The translations under genes and the position numbers were made by a program. Positions 31,181-40,680 of a DNA stretch of 64,000 nucleotides are shown here, piece after piece. A model generated the notes under the pieces. That model saw only the letters and a list, made by a program, of their open reading frames with translations. It did no database searches and had not been told where the DNA came from. The stretch spans positions 1,165,364-1,229,363 of the forward strand of contig RPFO01000089.1 of the NCBI GenBank assembly GCA_009746045.1. Direction: 5' to 3'. The DNA is from Mesostigma viride. Taxonomy: Eukaryota > Streptophyta > Mesostigmatophyceae > Mesostigmatales > Mesostigmataceae. The stretch's first letter is position 1, and each line of letters opens with the position of its first letter.

Positions 31181-32059
31181 CCGGTGTAGTAGGCGGTAAT
31201 CTGTAGGTATGACAACAAGGACAACAGGAGCAATAAAGAGTTAGATAACGAAAAAGGCGTACCATTCCAGGGGTTATGCTTGGGGGGAAGCCTGCATTGC
31301 ACCATCCGTGTCCGCAATGTCAGGTTGGGTCTGTAGCGGGTGTCTTGGTGACTTCCGATCACCGAGGTATGCGAGAGCCTGGTCCTCCGCAGGATCGCAT
31401 GGTTAAAGGGGTAAAGTGTGAGTAGAAACAGCACTACCAGGAAGCGTCCAGCTTCCTGAGCTGTTCTACTGCTATTCCAGGTCCATTGGTAGTGAGCCGT
31501 CGCGCTCTACTGTGTGCCTCTAGGCATCAGACGTACGTCCTGAACGCCTTGCCAGCCGACATCACAGATAGTGTGGCGGCTCAAGGACCCAATAAAAGTT
31601 GCTTATATCGTTGGTTCGTACGGCACCTCGGGTATGAAAATACGCCGTATTCCACGGTACTGACGCTTTCGACCGCGTACGCCGTACGATTTTAACTGTT
31701 TTTCACTTTGGACTTAGCCGATTTTGGAGGTCGCGGACGTGTCACGGGGTGGGGAGAGGCCCAGACCTGTCAGTGGTACTGAAATTGCTGAAATTGCAGC
31801 GAGTGCTTAGCTACTTGTTAGTACACGCGTGACGGTGTGCCTTTCTACATTTTTTGACAGGATTTTTTACATGTATTTGTATTGCGCGGGAGAAAGGCTG
31901 TAAGTGGACAGACAGCATATGCATGGCAGAATCATAAGGTTTAGGGACGGGTGCACTTCCAGAAAGACGCAGAAGAGTGAAGACGCAATTAAAGCAAATA
32001 GAGGGTGCCGGGTGCGCCGGTTCATGTATTGTGCGCTAGGCAATCCTAAAAGAGGCGAC
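31181..32059. other. 5' end of the LINE and spacer, no clear gene
   Basis: The region to about 31434 probably still belongs to the LINE 5' end. Around 31640-31690 the words TACGCCGTA and TACGCCGTACGAT occur, shared with 8.66 and 60.45 kb. Nothing coding is recognisable up to 32059. Confidence 0.4.
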
Positions 32060-32652
32060 CATGCCTAGAGTTCCAGTCGTCAAAAGGGGAGAGGAGTATC
32101 AATACCTCCACCTGATTGACGAGGTGGAAAAGACCGTGAGTGGGGAAGACGTGGTAGTCGGCCAGAGGTGGTTAGGCGTGCAAGCTGTGCGATTACAAGT
32201 TCGGCAGGCCTGGCAACTTTAGCAAGGATCGCGCTGTCGGCCATCTCGGCCACATCCCCAACAAGGGAGCCACATTTTGCCAGCAGTCTAGGAATGTAGA
32301 ACGCCTGATCGGGAGGCTTCAGGCGGCTGAGGCAGCCCGGTTGGAAAAGAAGGAGCAAAAGGCAGTGCTCGGTGCCCGCGTTGCCAAGGCCCTTCTGCCT
32401 GCCGCTGCCCCGGGTGCTGGCCCTTGTGGCTCTGGCAAGGCAGTGCAGAAGACGATTCCACAGTGCTTTTCCAATGCGCAGCTCCAGGAAGTCCGCCTTG
32501 CCCAGGCCTCTTTCTTTTACGAGAATGGCATTCCGTTTCACGTCGCCGCCAGCGCCTCGTACAAGAACATGATCGCGGCAGTGGCAAAGTATGGACCTGC
32601 TGCAGCAGTGAAGGTCAATTCTGGGTTCATTGCCAATGATTTTATTTTTTAG
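32060..32652 (+). pseudogene. hAT-like transposase N-terminal fragment
   Basis: The ATG at 32060 opens MPRVPVVKRGEEYQYLHL. After a one-base frame change near 32175 the sequence reads CKLCDYKFGRPGNFSKD ... VGHLGHI, resembling a BED-type zinc finger (C-x2-C ... H-x2-H). A Lys/Ala-rich helix follows, then LAQASFFYENGIPFHVAASASYKNMIAAVAKYGP. The pattern (A.FFYENGIPF ... M...... YGP) is a hallmark of hAT-superfamily transposases just before their catalytic domain. The frame stops at 32652 and no catalytic residues follow. Confidence 0.75.
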
Positions 32653-33670
32653 GGATTCGTGGCATGCACTTGTTGTCACTGTGCAGCGAAGCTGCCATCT
32701 ATTATAGTGCTATGACATCCTCTGCATCGAGGCTGCCAGAGCTCTGGGTGCATGATACCATTCAATAATGTATTATGTTGTCTATGACGCATTGTAATAA
32801 AAGAGACCGGTGTTAGATGGTCAATAGTTTGCATGTCCACAATATACAAATGTACTTGAAGGATGTATTGCAATGTCGATCTAAGTGTGGCAGGTGGCAA
32901 GTCACTGCCATTATGCTCATTAATGAATAGCAGAGAGCATAGTACATAGTAACATTTGTTGGCTGCAGGGCCACACATCCTTAGAATACCCCGTACTTTA
33001 AGCCTTGGCCTCAATAATACCCCGTACTTTTTTACCACAATTTCAAAAATACCCCGTATGCCGTACTGCATATTTTTTCGCGTATTTTTTACCCCTCGCA
33101 AAAATACCTGTATTTTTACAGTACGCAAGGGTTTTACCGAGTACCCCGTACTGCCGTACAGACCAACACCGCTTATATGGGTATCGTTAGACGCACCTTT
33201 AAAGGGAGATTCCGATGCTGTCGTTCACGGTGAATTTTCCCCGGGTTATGCTCACCAAACCCTTTGCGCCGCCATAGCTGCTCTATACTCGTTACCTTGC
33301 GATCTCCAGGTTTAACCCTTAAATATTTTTTGCGTATTTTCTTGCGTATGAACCGTGTTCGAAGTAGCTTCTGGCATCATTTTCGACGGCACGTGGAGCC
33401 AGAACTAGACTGAGGCGACCTGTAACTCCGCGACAAATTATCCGACGGGCATGCAGGTGCCAAGCTGGCCGTGTACGACTGTACTTTTACGTGCATTGCT
33501 GCAGATTGCTGCGTGTCGGACAAGGGTCTAGGAGACGAAGGACGAGGAAATTAGGTGACGATGTTATGTTGTCTGCCAACAAGGGCGCGCATCTGGCACC
33601 TAACATTTAATCGAAGCACAATTGACATCCAGGCACCATGGCTAGCTAGCGACGGTGATGGTGTGGGTCT
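32653..33670. other. AT-rich spacer with GTAT/TACG words, no gene
   Basis: From 32985 to 33150 there are repeated ATACCCCGTA and TATTTTTT(G)CG words, similar in flavour to 8641-8800. TTAACCCTTAAATATTTTTTGCG-type sequence occurs near 33313. No convincing coding region. Confidence 0.4.
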
Positions 33671-33970
33671 ATGGAACACAATGATGATGGGGCCGACGAG
33701 ATGCAGGCCGTATTCGAGACTGTCTGGACACACATCGTGAAAGAACAGACTCTCAACAAGAAAGGGAAGTCGACAGGTAACTACAAGCTCGGTGACGTGC
33801 ACACTTTTGGATGCAAAATTCTCGGGTTCTACCACCCGAGCAAGGCTAGCACCCGCCATATCATGGACGCCATGTATGCGAAGGAGGCAAGAGTGAGCGA
33901 GTGCAAGAGGCCGCCGGAGGCATTACGTCGCAGGCTGCGGGGTATTTGGTGTGACTCGCGATGCACATAA
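33671..33970 (+). CDS. hypothetical protein, 99 codons
   Basis: An open frame from ATG 33671 (MEHNDDGADEMQAVFETVW). It contains KEQTLNKKGKSTGNYKLGDVHTFGC and ends Arg/Cys-rich. I recognise no family. Given its surroundings it may be a fragment of a transposable element rather than a host gene, and its coding status is uncertain. Confidence 0.25.
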   Translation: MEHNDDGADEMQAVFETVWTHIVKEQTLNKKGKSTGNYKLGDVHTFGCKILGFYHPSKASTRHIMDAMYAKEARVSECKRPPEALRRRLRGIWCDSRCT

Positions 33971-34611
33971 ATGCCTTATTAAGCCATGCAGGCTGCTGCT
34001 AGCCAGCCACCGTACCATATGTGTTAATGGTTTAGAGAAGCTGGGACCGTCAGGTTGCTGGCCTGCATGGTATCCTGCACGCTAGCCACATTGTTGGCAG
34101 CCCGTATGGATTCTTGCTTCATGTAGATCAATATTGCATGGTGGCCTACCACGAGTAGGCAAGATGTCTGTTTCTGGCACAATGTCTTATTACTTTTGGC
34201 AAGTTGGCCAACTGACCGTGTCTGTATCCTGACCGTGTTCAGTACAGTATATAGCAATTCCATGCTGCCAGAGATGACGTGGTTTTAAGTTCAACATACA
34301 GTAATGGTGGCAGCAATCTCTATACCTCTGCAAGTGTCATTGCGCATGCATATCTACTTGTGTTTTTATCCTTTTCAGGTGTGCACTGATTGTGCATACA
34401 ACTTTGTTATGGTGTGCTTTTAACAGACTTAATAATGAAACAGGACAATGCTTGTACTTGTAAGCAGCAACGGTAATGCCAACGCCATGAGATGATGTGT
34501 CACATATAGGCATGTGGTGCATTGCAAGAACTCATAGAAAACATGCCTGATTGGTCAGAATTTTGAGGAACCCCCTGAACCATTCAAAAAACAGCATTAT
34601 CAAGAGTCACC
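33971..34611. other. intergenic spacer, nothing recognised
   Basis: AT-rich, with stops in all frames. It runs up to the 3' LTR of the Ty3/gypsy element. Confidence 0.4.
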
Positions 34612-35226
34612 TGTTACGAGCCACACCAGCGGCTCCGAAAGACCCTAGTCTAGCGTGGGTTACGCCTGAATGAACTCGGAATCTGCTATCCGCCCGGACT
34701 ACGGGAATGCAGCCCTGAATTCTAGCTAGTACGCGGAATTACTAGCTAGGCCCTAAATGCACAACTAGATAATTATGCATATACATGGAATGCACGACGG
34801 GCGTTAGTGCAGCCCAGATTTGACCCCTGGTTCGGCAGACGAGTTTTACTCAAGTCGATTTTATTCCAAACCAAAGATAGGAAGCCATTGTCACCTACGA
34901 CATTTGTCCAAGACGGCGTGCATGCCAGCGGGTCGGCTGGGGGCCGAACCTCTAGCGCAGCCTGCAATTAATATCAGCCGTAGATGTACATAGTATCCGC
35001 CAGTCTGGCACCCGGTACCTGGCAGTCCCGGGTACAGACCAGTAACACACCAAACCGAAAGCAAAGCCACGGGTACCTGGGCTGGGTGATGGAATAACTC
35101 GGCCAAGTCCCCGAATCTAACATAATAACTATCGAAAGTCTCAAACAATATCAAAATGACTTTCGACTGATCAAACTAATTTATTTTAGGAATTGTTACG
35201 CCCAAACATGGGTTAGGGCCGTAACA
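34612..35226 (-). repeat. Ty3/gypsy 3' LTR
   Basis: On the plus strand it starts TGTTACGAGCCACACC and ends CCGTAACA. Its first 67 bp recur at 50577-50643. The TG/CA ends and the adjacent polypurine tract define it; the flanking target copy cannot be compared because the other outer end is lost. Confidence 0.85.
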
Positions 35227-35245
35227 CTCCTCCCCCTCCCCGGGG
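35227..35245 (-). promoter_or_regulatory. polypurine tract of the Ty3/gypsy element
   Basis: On the minus strand GGGGAGGGGGAGGAG abuts the LTR start TGTTACGG, the expected plus-strand primer site. Confidence 0.8.
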
Positions 35246-35538
35246 GACGATGGCTATCGTCCAATCGCCCGGGGGCGCACCTCAAACAACGGCACCACAA
35301 ACATGGAAAATTCAAAAGAAAACCAAAACACAATCATAACAACGGGGTGCTGTGTACCAGCGAGAACCCATCGTCATACATGCATATAATACACCAACTA
35401 TGAGAATACTATGTCCCGATCCCTGTTCGCCAGCGGAGCAGTAGCCAGTTCTTCTCGGTGTTGCCTCGCAGGGACAACACCTTGATAGTTGTCAAATACT
35501 CCTTCGTCCCAGCACTCTCCGGCCAATCTCCCGGAAAA

Positions 35539-37437
35539 TTACTGGAATCCCTGCTGCGCGCGATGCCGCCGCAACGCGTTGTAGCCGTGCTCAGTCATGA
35601 TCTCCGGGATCTTGCCAAGGGGAGCCGCGACCACGTCGGCGTTGAACGCCACCTGGTAGTCATTGCGCGTCTGCTGACGCAGCGTGGACTTCTCAATCCA
35701 CACATCCGGCGGCCAGTACGACAGGAAGGCCGCCATGTAGGGGAGCCGGGTGAACCTGATGAACCCCTGCTCCACATCGACCTCCCCGCACCCAGTTTCC
35801 GCGAAGTACCCGGCAGCCATGAGCAACAGCTTCTTCTGGGCCTTCTCGCTCTCGCAGTAGAACCCCGGAGCTACCGCAATCTCAGGGAGCTGCTTCCGCA
35901 TGTAGATAGCTCCCGGGATAGGCATGAGCTTGGGATACGCAATCCGTCGCAAGTGGTGCTCAGCGCGGTATTGCGGCAGAGGCGGCGGGTGCAGATCGTA
36001 CGTGGCGGTAGTCCCTACGATCACCGGCTCGTAGCGGGACTCAGATGGCACCGGCGCCGGCACATGTGCGTGCAGGAGAAAGCTGACCGAGTCAAAGGTG
36101 CCTTCTCGCTGAATAAGCACGCTGGAGCCCCCACGGAAACGCAGGCTCGCGGGGTAGTAAAACCCGGATGGCGGGGGAAGGCTCGGGCGTGGGTATCCCA
36201 CGTCAATGTCGACCACGAAGCCAGCCACCGGATGCAAGGGGACAATGACCCGATTACGGGCATACGTGCCCCGTACCCATTCCTGGGCCGGTATCACGTC
36301 CCGTCGCGGAGCGATCTCCTGTACCGGCGTCTCTGCGGAGCGGGCCAGGACAGGTTGAGGCTGCGCTGGTGCAGGCTGGGGAGCAAGGGCCGGTTGAGGC
36401 TGCTCTGGTGCGGGCGCGGGGATAAGGGCCGCGCCCTGCTGACGCAGCGGTCGGTCGTTGGCACCTCGAACGGGTGACCGTTCGCGTTCCCGAGCTCGGC
36501 CGGGTTGTCCGGGCCCAGCGGCCGCCCCTGTCAAGTCCGAAGCTGAACCGGTGTGCTCGACACGGTCCAGGGAACCGTGATTGTCCCTGGGGTGGAACGG
36601 CGCCTGTCGCGTCTCGCGCCGGCGTGACTCCCGCAGCTCTTCTTGCTGACGAGATTCCCGTGACGTGTGCCGGCGTCTCTCCCGCGCCCCGTGAGCGTGG
36701 TACAAGTCCTGTGCCGAGTCCCGACGTGCTTCCCACCAATCGCCACGCTCGTCGCGCCGTCGGATAGACTCGCGTGGCGTTTCATGACGTGCCGATTGTC
36801 CGCCACGCTCGTGGCGCGGGGCAGGGCGGCTCTCACCGTGTCTCTCCCCGGACCTGTCCCGCGGGGCCACCACCACACTTGGTCGACCCCGAGGACGCCC
36901 CTTAGTAGGGAACCTCCTGGTGCGGGCCATCACCGCCTCACGGTTGTACACAATGAGGCGGCGGGGCGGCCGTGTACCGACCTGCGCCGCCCAAGGGACA
37001 CCATCCTCCTCAGGATCGTCACGGCGGACCCGTGGCAGGTCGTCATCCGACCCGTCGTCAGCCAGCTGCCTGTCACCCTCGCCTTCGGGGTCATCTCCCT
37101 CCGCCTCATCCATCTTCCAGATCCTCCGGCACGCCTCCCGCAAGGACCACTCCCAGCACCCCGTGCAGAGCGCGCCTCGTAGGGTAACTCTCCTAAACGC
37201 GTCCGGCAATCGGTTGCGAACGCGTTCAGGGATCAGTAGCAGCGCCAGGCGGGGGTACGCTATTAGAGCCTCCAGAACGTCCTGGCAGTCGCCGCAAGCA
37301 CAGAGTGGCGGATGCTGCTCCCACGCCACGGCCACCACCTGGCCCTCGACCGAGGTTGTCCTCCACTCCACCTCGATCAGGAATCCCACCTGTCTGCTGA
37401 TACACAGCTTGAGCTCGGATACCGGATCTGACTTCAT
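35539..37437 (-). CDS. accessory ORF of the Ty3/gypsy element, 632 codons, unknown
   Basis: A full-length uninterrupted frame lies between integrase and the 3' LTR, where envelope genes sit in retroviruses. It does not look like one: I see no signal peptide or membrane segment. The N-terminal ~110 residues hold two Cys pairs (CACGDC and CTGCWEW) that could bind zinc. An acidic stretch follows (residues ~115-150), then a very Arg-rich, probably disordered region (~190-330). A Pro/Gln/Ala repeat comes next (~335-365). The C-terminal domain is well structured (~380-632, with GFYYPASLRFRGGSSVLIQ and YMAAFLSYWPPDVWIEKS). The charge pattern suggests RNA or DNA binding. I match it to no known family. 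Its intact frame in an element whose protease region is broken is notable. Confidence 0.7.
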   Translation of the reverse strand: MKSDPVSELKLCISRQVGFLIEVEWRTTSVEGQVVAVAWEQHPPLCACGDCQDVLEALIAYPRLALLLIPERVRNRLPDAFRRVTLRGALCTGCWEWSLREACRRIWKMDEAEGDDPEGEGDRQLADDGSDDDLPRVRRDDPEEDGVPWAAQVGTRPPRRLIVYNREAVMARTRRFPTKGRPRGRPSVVVAPRDRSGERHGESRPAPRHERGGQSARHETPRESIRRRDERGDWWEARRDSAQDLYHAHGARERRRHTSRESRQQEELRESRRRETRQAPFHPRDNHGSLDRVEHTGSASDLTGAAAGPGQPGRARERERSPVRGANDRPLRQQGAALIPAPAPEQPQPALAPQPAPAQPQPVLARSAETPVQEIAPRRDVIPAQEWVRGTYARNRVIVPLHPVAGFVVDIDVGYPRPSLPPPSGFYYPASLRFRGGSSVLIQREGTFDSVSFLLHAHVPAPVPSESRYEPVIVGTTATYDLHPPPLPQYRAEHHLRRIAYPKLMPIPGAIYMRKQLPEIAVAPGFYCESEKAQKKLLLMAAGYFAETGCGEVDVEQGFIRFTRLPYMAAFLSYWPPDVWIEKSTLRQQTRNDYQVAFNADVVAAPLGKIPEIMTEHGYNALRRHRAQQGFQ

Positions 37438-37664
37438 CGAATCCCAACTGGCTCCATACTCGCGCCGGTATCCGCAACTAACGGAGCCTGTACGGCTGTC
37501 TACATCCCACCTACCCTGTCAATATGGACATACCTGTACATACCTCGTGCAGGACCCAGCTGGCCCCCTACATACGTGTCCTGCAGCCCGTGGCGGCTGC
37601 CTACGTACCTTACCTAGACCTGTACGGCCCTGCATGATGAACACCTTTCTTACTATCTACCGCC

Positions 37665-38726
37665 CTAGTGTAGGGCACACCTCTTCTTGTATTCCCGTAG
37701 CAGGCGCTCAGATCCGCCTAGCTCATTCTCCGTACGCCATGAGTCCTCATAGTCGTGCTGGGTAAAACGCCATCGTACTCGGTACTGTCGCTGTCTGCTT
37801 CTCCCGCGCTGGATGTCCCGGTGGTCCACAATCTCGGCCACCTCGTCTTCCTGTTCTCCGGTCTCGGGGTTGTATTCGACGGGGGCCGGCGGATTGAGGC
37901 GACCTTGGATGGAGTTCTGGTGATACAACTTGAGTTGATCGCGGTGGAAGTTGGGGGAAGTGTTCCAGGAGCTTGGGATGTCGACCTTGAACATCACTTC
38001 GCCCAGCTTCTCCAAGACCTTGTGAGGCCCCAGGAACATAGGACGGAGCTTGGTCTTGAGCTCACCTCCTACCTTCTCGGAGAAACGTCCTAGTCGGGGG
38101 CCTTCCACCAGAACCCAGTCGCCTGCCTCAATCGACGGGGTGCGCGCGTCCAGGCGACTAGCGGTCCTCGCCATATAGCGCTCGGCTGCGGCTCGGTAGC
38201 CCCTGACCGCGCTGTCATGGGCCTGACGCATCTGAACCAACAGCTTCTCCACCCCTTCCAGGGTGTCCCGCCGGACCGTTTTCTCTGCCAAAGCGGGGCT
38301 TGTGAGAAGGTCGGTCGGCGTAAGCGGGTGCCTGCCAGTGTTGAGGAAGAACGGCGTGAAGCCATGGGCCGCCTGGGGGGCGTTGTTCAAGGAGAATTCC
38401 ACCAAGCCCAGAAACTCCTCCCAATCGCCTCCCACCGCGTCAGTGTAGTGCCGCATGGTCTCTTGCACAGTGCGGTTCAGTCGCTCCACCAGGTGAGAGT
38501 ACGAGCTGTGGTACGCTGTCCCCAATGACACCTTGGTGCCCAGTCGTTCAAAGAACTCCTGCCAGAAGCGAGCCGTGAACAACTTGTCACGGTCCGATAT
38601 GAATTGCCGGCTGAGTCCGTGGTACCGAAACACGCGGTGGAGATACAACTTAGCGCAAGCCTCAGCCGTGAGCTCGGCCGGGCATGGGGCCAAGTGACAC
38701 ATGCGCGTCAGGCGGTCCAAGAAAAC
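37665..38726 (-). CDS. pol: Ty3/gypsy integrase core (rest) and chromodomain
   Basis: This continues the pol gene of 44262-46972 across the LTR element. With one AAAAC target copy the frame reads SMILVF then LDRLTRM without a break. Catalytic Asp is in FISDRDKLFTARFW (~38590) and Glu in LVERLNRTVQETM (~38480). SLNNAPQAAHGFTPF and TGRHPLTP follow, as in Ty3-type integrases. A GPY/F-like module (LRPMFLGPHKVLEKLGEV, ~38040) comes next. The C-terminus is a chromodomain (VAEIVDHRDIQ ... QYRVRWRFTQHDYEDSWRTENEL, ~37830-37700), which in chromoviruses steers insertion to heterochromatin. The frame stops at 37665. Confidence 0.9.
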   Translation of the reverse strand, partial: VFLDRLTRMCHLAPCPAELTAEACAKLYLHRVFRYHGLSRQFISDRDKLFTARFWQEFFERLGTKVSLGTAYHSSYSHLVERLNRTVQETMRHYTDAVGGDWEEFLGLVEFSLNNAPQAAHGFTPFFLNTGRHPLTPTDLLTSPALAEKTVRRDTLEGVEKLLVQMRQAHDSAVRGYRAAAERYMARTASRLDARTPSIEAGDWVLVEGPRLGRFSEKVGGELKTKLRPMFLGPHKVLEKLGEVMFKVDIPSSWNTSPNFHRDQLKLYHQNSIQGRLNPPAPVEYNPETGEQEDEVAEIVDHRDIQRGRSRQRQYRVRWRFTQHDYEDSWRTENELGGSERLLREYKKRCALH

Positions 38727-39238
38727 TGTCAAGAATCCTGTCTTGAATATGCCCATTATGCTGACCGTGCAGAAATCTATAATACGGGCAACTGTATTCG
38801 AGCCCTAATTAACAAATAGATATGCTCGGATAGTAGTACCTAAGTGGGATTTGTCCTACGTGAACGGACACTATGACTATGTGCCAAGTTGTACAATGGC
38901 ACTAGGACCATTGGTCACTATCTTCACCAGATTATAGTATTGTGTCATGTGCATGTCATACCATGCCGTACCGAGTCATGCATGCGCATGCACCATGTTC
39001 CAACATACCAGCTGTCGTTATCGACCCATTGTCGGCCCATGCGCATACCAGGGCCGCCGCCACCACTCACCTACCATAATTACCAATGTTCACGCTACCT
39101 TGAGGTAGCCATGGAAAGCCACACCATATGGACGTAATAAATAATTTTCCTGGCTCCTGACGCTTAAGTCGGCAATGATTCACCACCTACAAATTATTAA
39201 TTTAAGTCCCCATAATAATAACCCCATGCCTTTTAACA
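38727..39238 (+). repeat. 5' LTR of the gene-less element
   Basis: Starts TGTCAAGAATCCTGTCTTG and ends CCTTTTAACA. The start resembles that of the gag-only element (TGTCAGGATTTTTGACAATCC), with the same inverted dinucleotide pattern around the end. Confidence 0.93.
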
Positions 39239-39251
39239 TGGCATCGGAGGT
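39239..39251 (+). promoter_or_regulatory. primer-binding site of the gene-less element
   Basis: TGGCATCGGAGGT directly follows the LTR, close to the initiator-Met tRNA complement. Confidence 0.65.
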
Positions 39252-40680
39252 CCGGGGCAAGATCTTTCAACGGAATTAACCAACCTCTAAGCGGCAGCTC
39301 ACATTTTATTGAGCGCCTTGATCATTGTTAATATTTTCATATACGGAGCAGCTTGGTCGAATTCTTGTACTTGATACGACCATGATTATGGCGCAGATGC
39401 TACCGTGAAATTCAAGGCTTTCAATCGACTTACTTCAACGTGTGGCAACACCAAATGTTCGGGGTGACACCTACCGTCGCTAAAATCCGTCAAGAATTTC
39501 CCAAGCTCCGGTGCGCAGGCCAGATCTACGCTTTTATACTTATATATGCCCGAAACTGATCAAACGCCAACATTTCGGTGATGGGGACGTCGGCACTGAA
39601 GCCTGGCACTCAAAAGGTGCCGGCTCTGGTTCCAGGCAGCGCCAGTGATTTTTTACCTGGCAGCACATTTTTTGGCCGAGTGCAGTGCGTTCAATCGGCG
39701 CGGGGTCACTGACGGGCTCCCACTGAGCCGCGCGAGCTGTGAGCATCGACGAGAAATCGGCGGAGCTGTTTACCTCAAGAATTTTTCATGAGAACCGGTC
39801 TTTCTTTTGTACCGGCACCATTTCGCGTGGCATCAACATTCTTTTGGGCGCATTCTTTTAAACCGGAATTCTTTTTAAACGGTCATCACTTCAAGAGCCC
39901 AGAACCTGCCATGCTCCAAGTTTCCAAGAAAAAAGGGAACATTCCCTGGGTCCTGCTCTCAAGGCCAGCCTGCTGACACAGCTGCACACCACACTAAGGA
40001 GGGTGCTCACTAGCCCCCACGTTGTTTTCAGCACTAGTTGCAGTTTTATAATTCAGTCACATTTAACTAGTTGCAGGCACCACTAGCAGCAGTAACAGCT
40101 AGTTGCATTATCACGTGCCAGCACTAGACACCCACTAGCAACCAGTTGCCCCATAATGTAAGCAGCAGTAACAGCACAGTCCCATCAGCACCATCACACT
40201 GGCATCAACAAGCACAGCAGGCAACACCAGCAGGAACAGAGTACACTGCATAGTCCATGCAGGCAGCTACCCACACTTGCCTAGCCAGCAAGGAGAAGTA
40301 GTAGCACCCAGCAGCACATGCATGACTCTCCACCACAGGCGTAGAGTAGATAGTAGCTGCAGTCAGCTGCACGCACTTGTCTAGCTAGCAAGTAGCAGTC
40401 CATCAACCAGCTCTACATCCTCACGTCACAGTTCACCTTGTAGTAGTTGCTGTAAGTTGCACCAAAACCCGTTGGCAAGCAGGTCAAAGTAGCACTACCA
40501 GCACCACACAAGAAACTGTACCCACACACAGCATAGATCGTGTGTGCACACACAACAGCTGACGTCACCGGTTTACCAGCCGCTACCAGTTCCCAACGTT
40601 TCGAGCTGCAACCCTGGCATCAACCAGTACCGGCTACAGTCTGCATCCAGCCTCAACACTGAGCAACCAGTCTTTCCAGT
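39252..40680. other. non-coding interior of the gene-less LTR element
   Basis: No gene. From 40020 to 40680 the sequence is rich in CACTAG, CTAGTTGCA, AGCAGTAACAG and similar words, an irregular low-complexity array that probably serves for packaging or dimerisation. Confidence 0.5.

Noticed and set aside
35458-36477. 339-codon plus-strand frame
   Set aside because: Antisense to the 632-codon accessory ORF; no domain, and it crosses the end of that gene.
35539-37437. Envelope glycoprotein gene
   Set aside because: The position fits, but there is no signal peptide, membrane span or fusion-like region, and the protein is Arg-rich; described as unknown instead.
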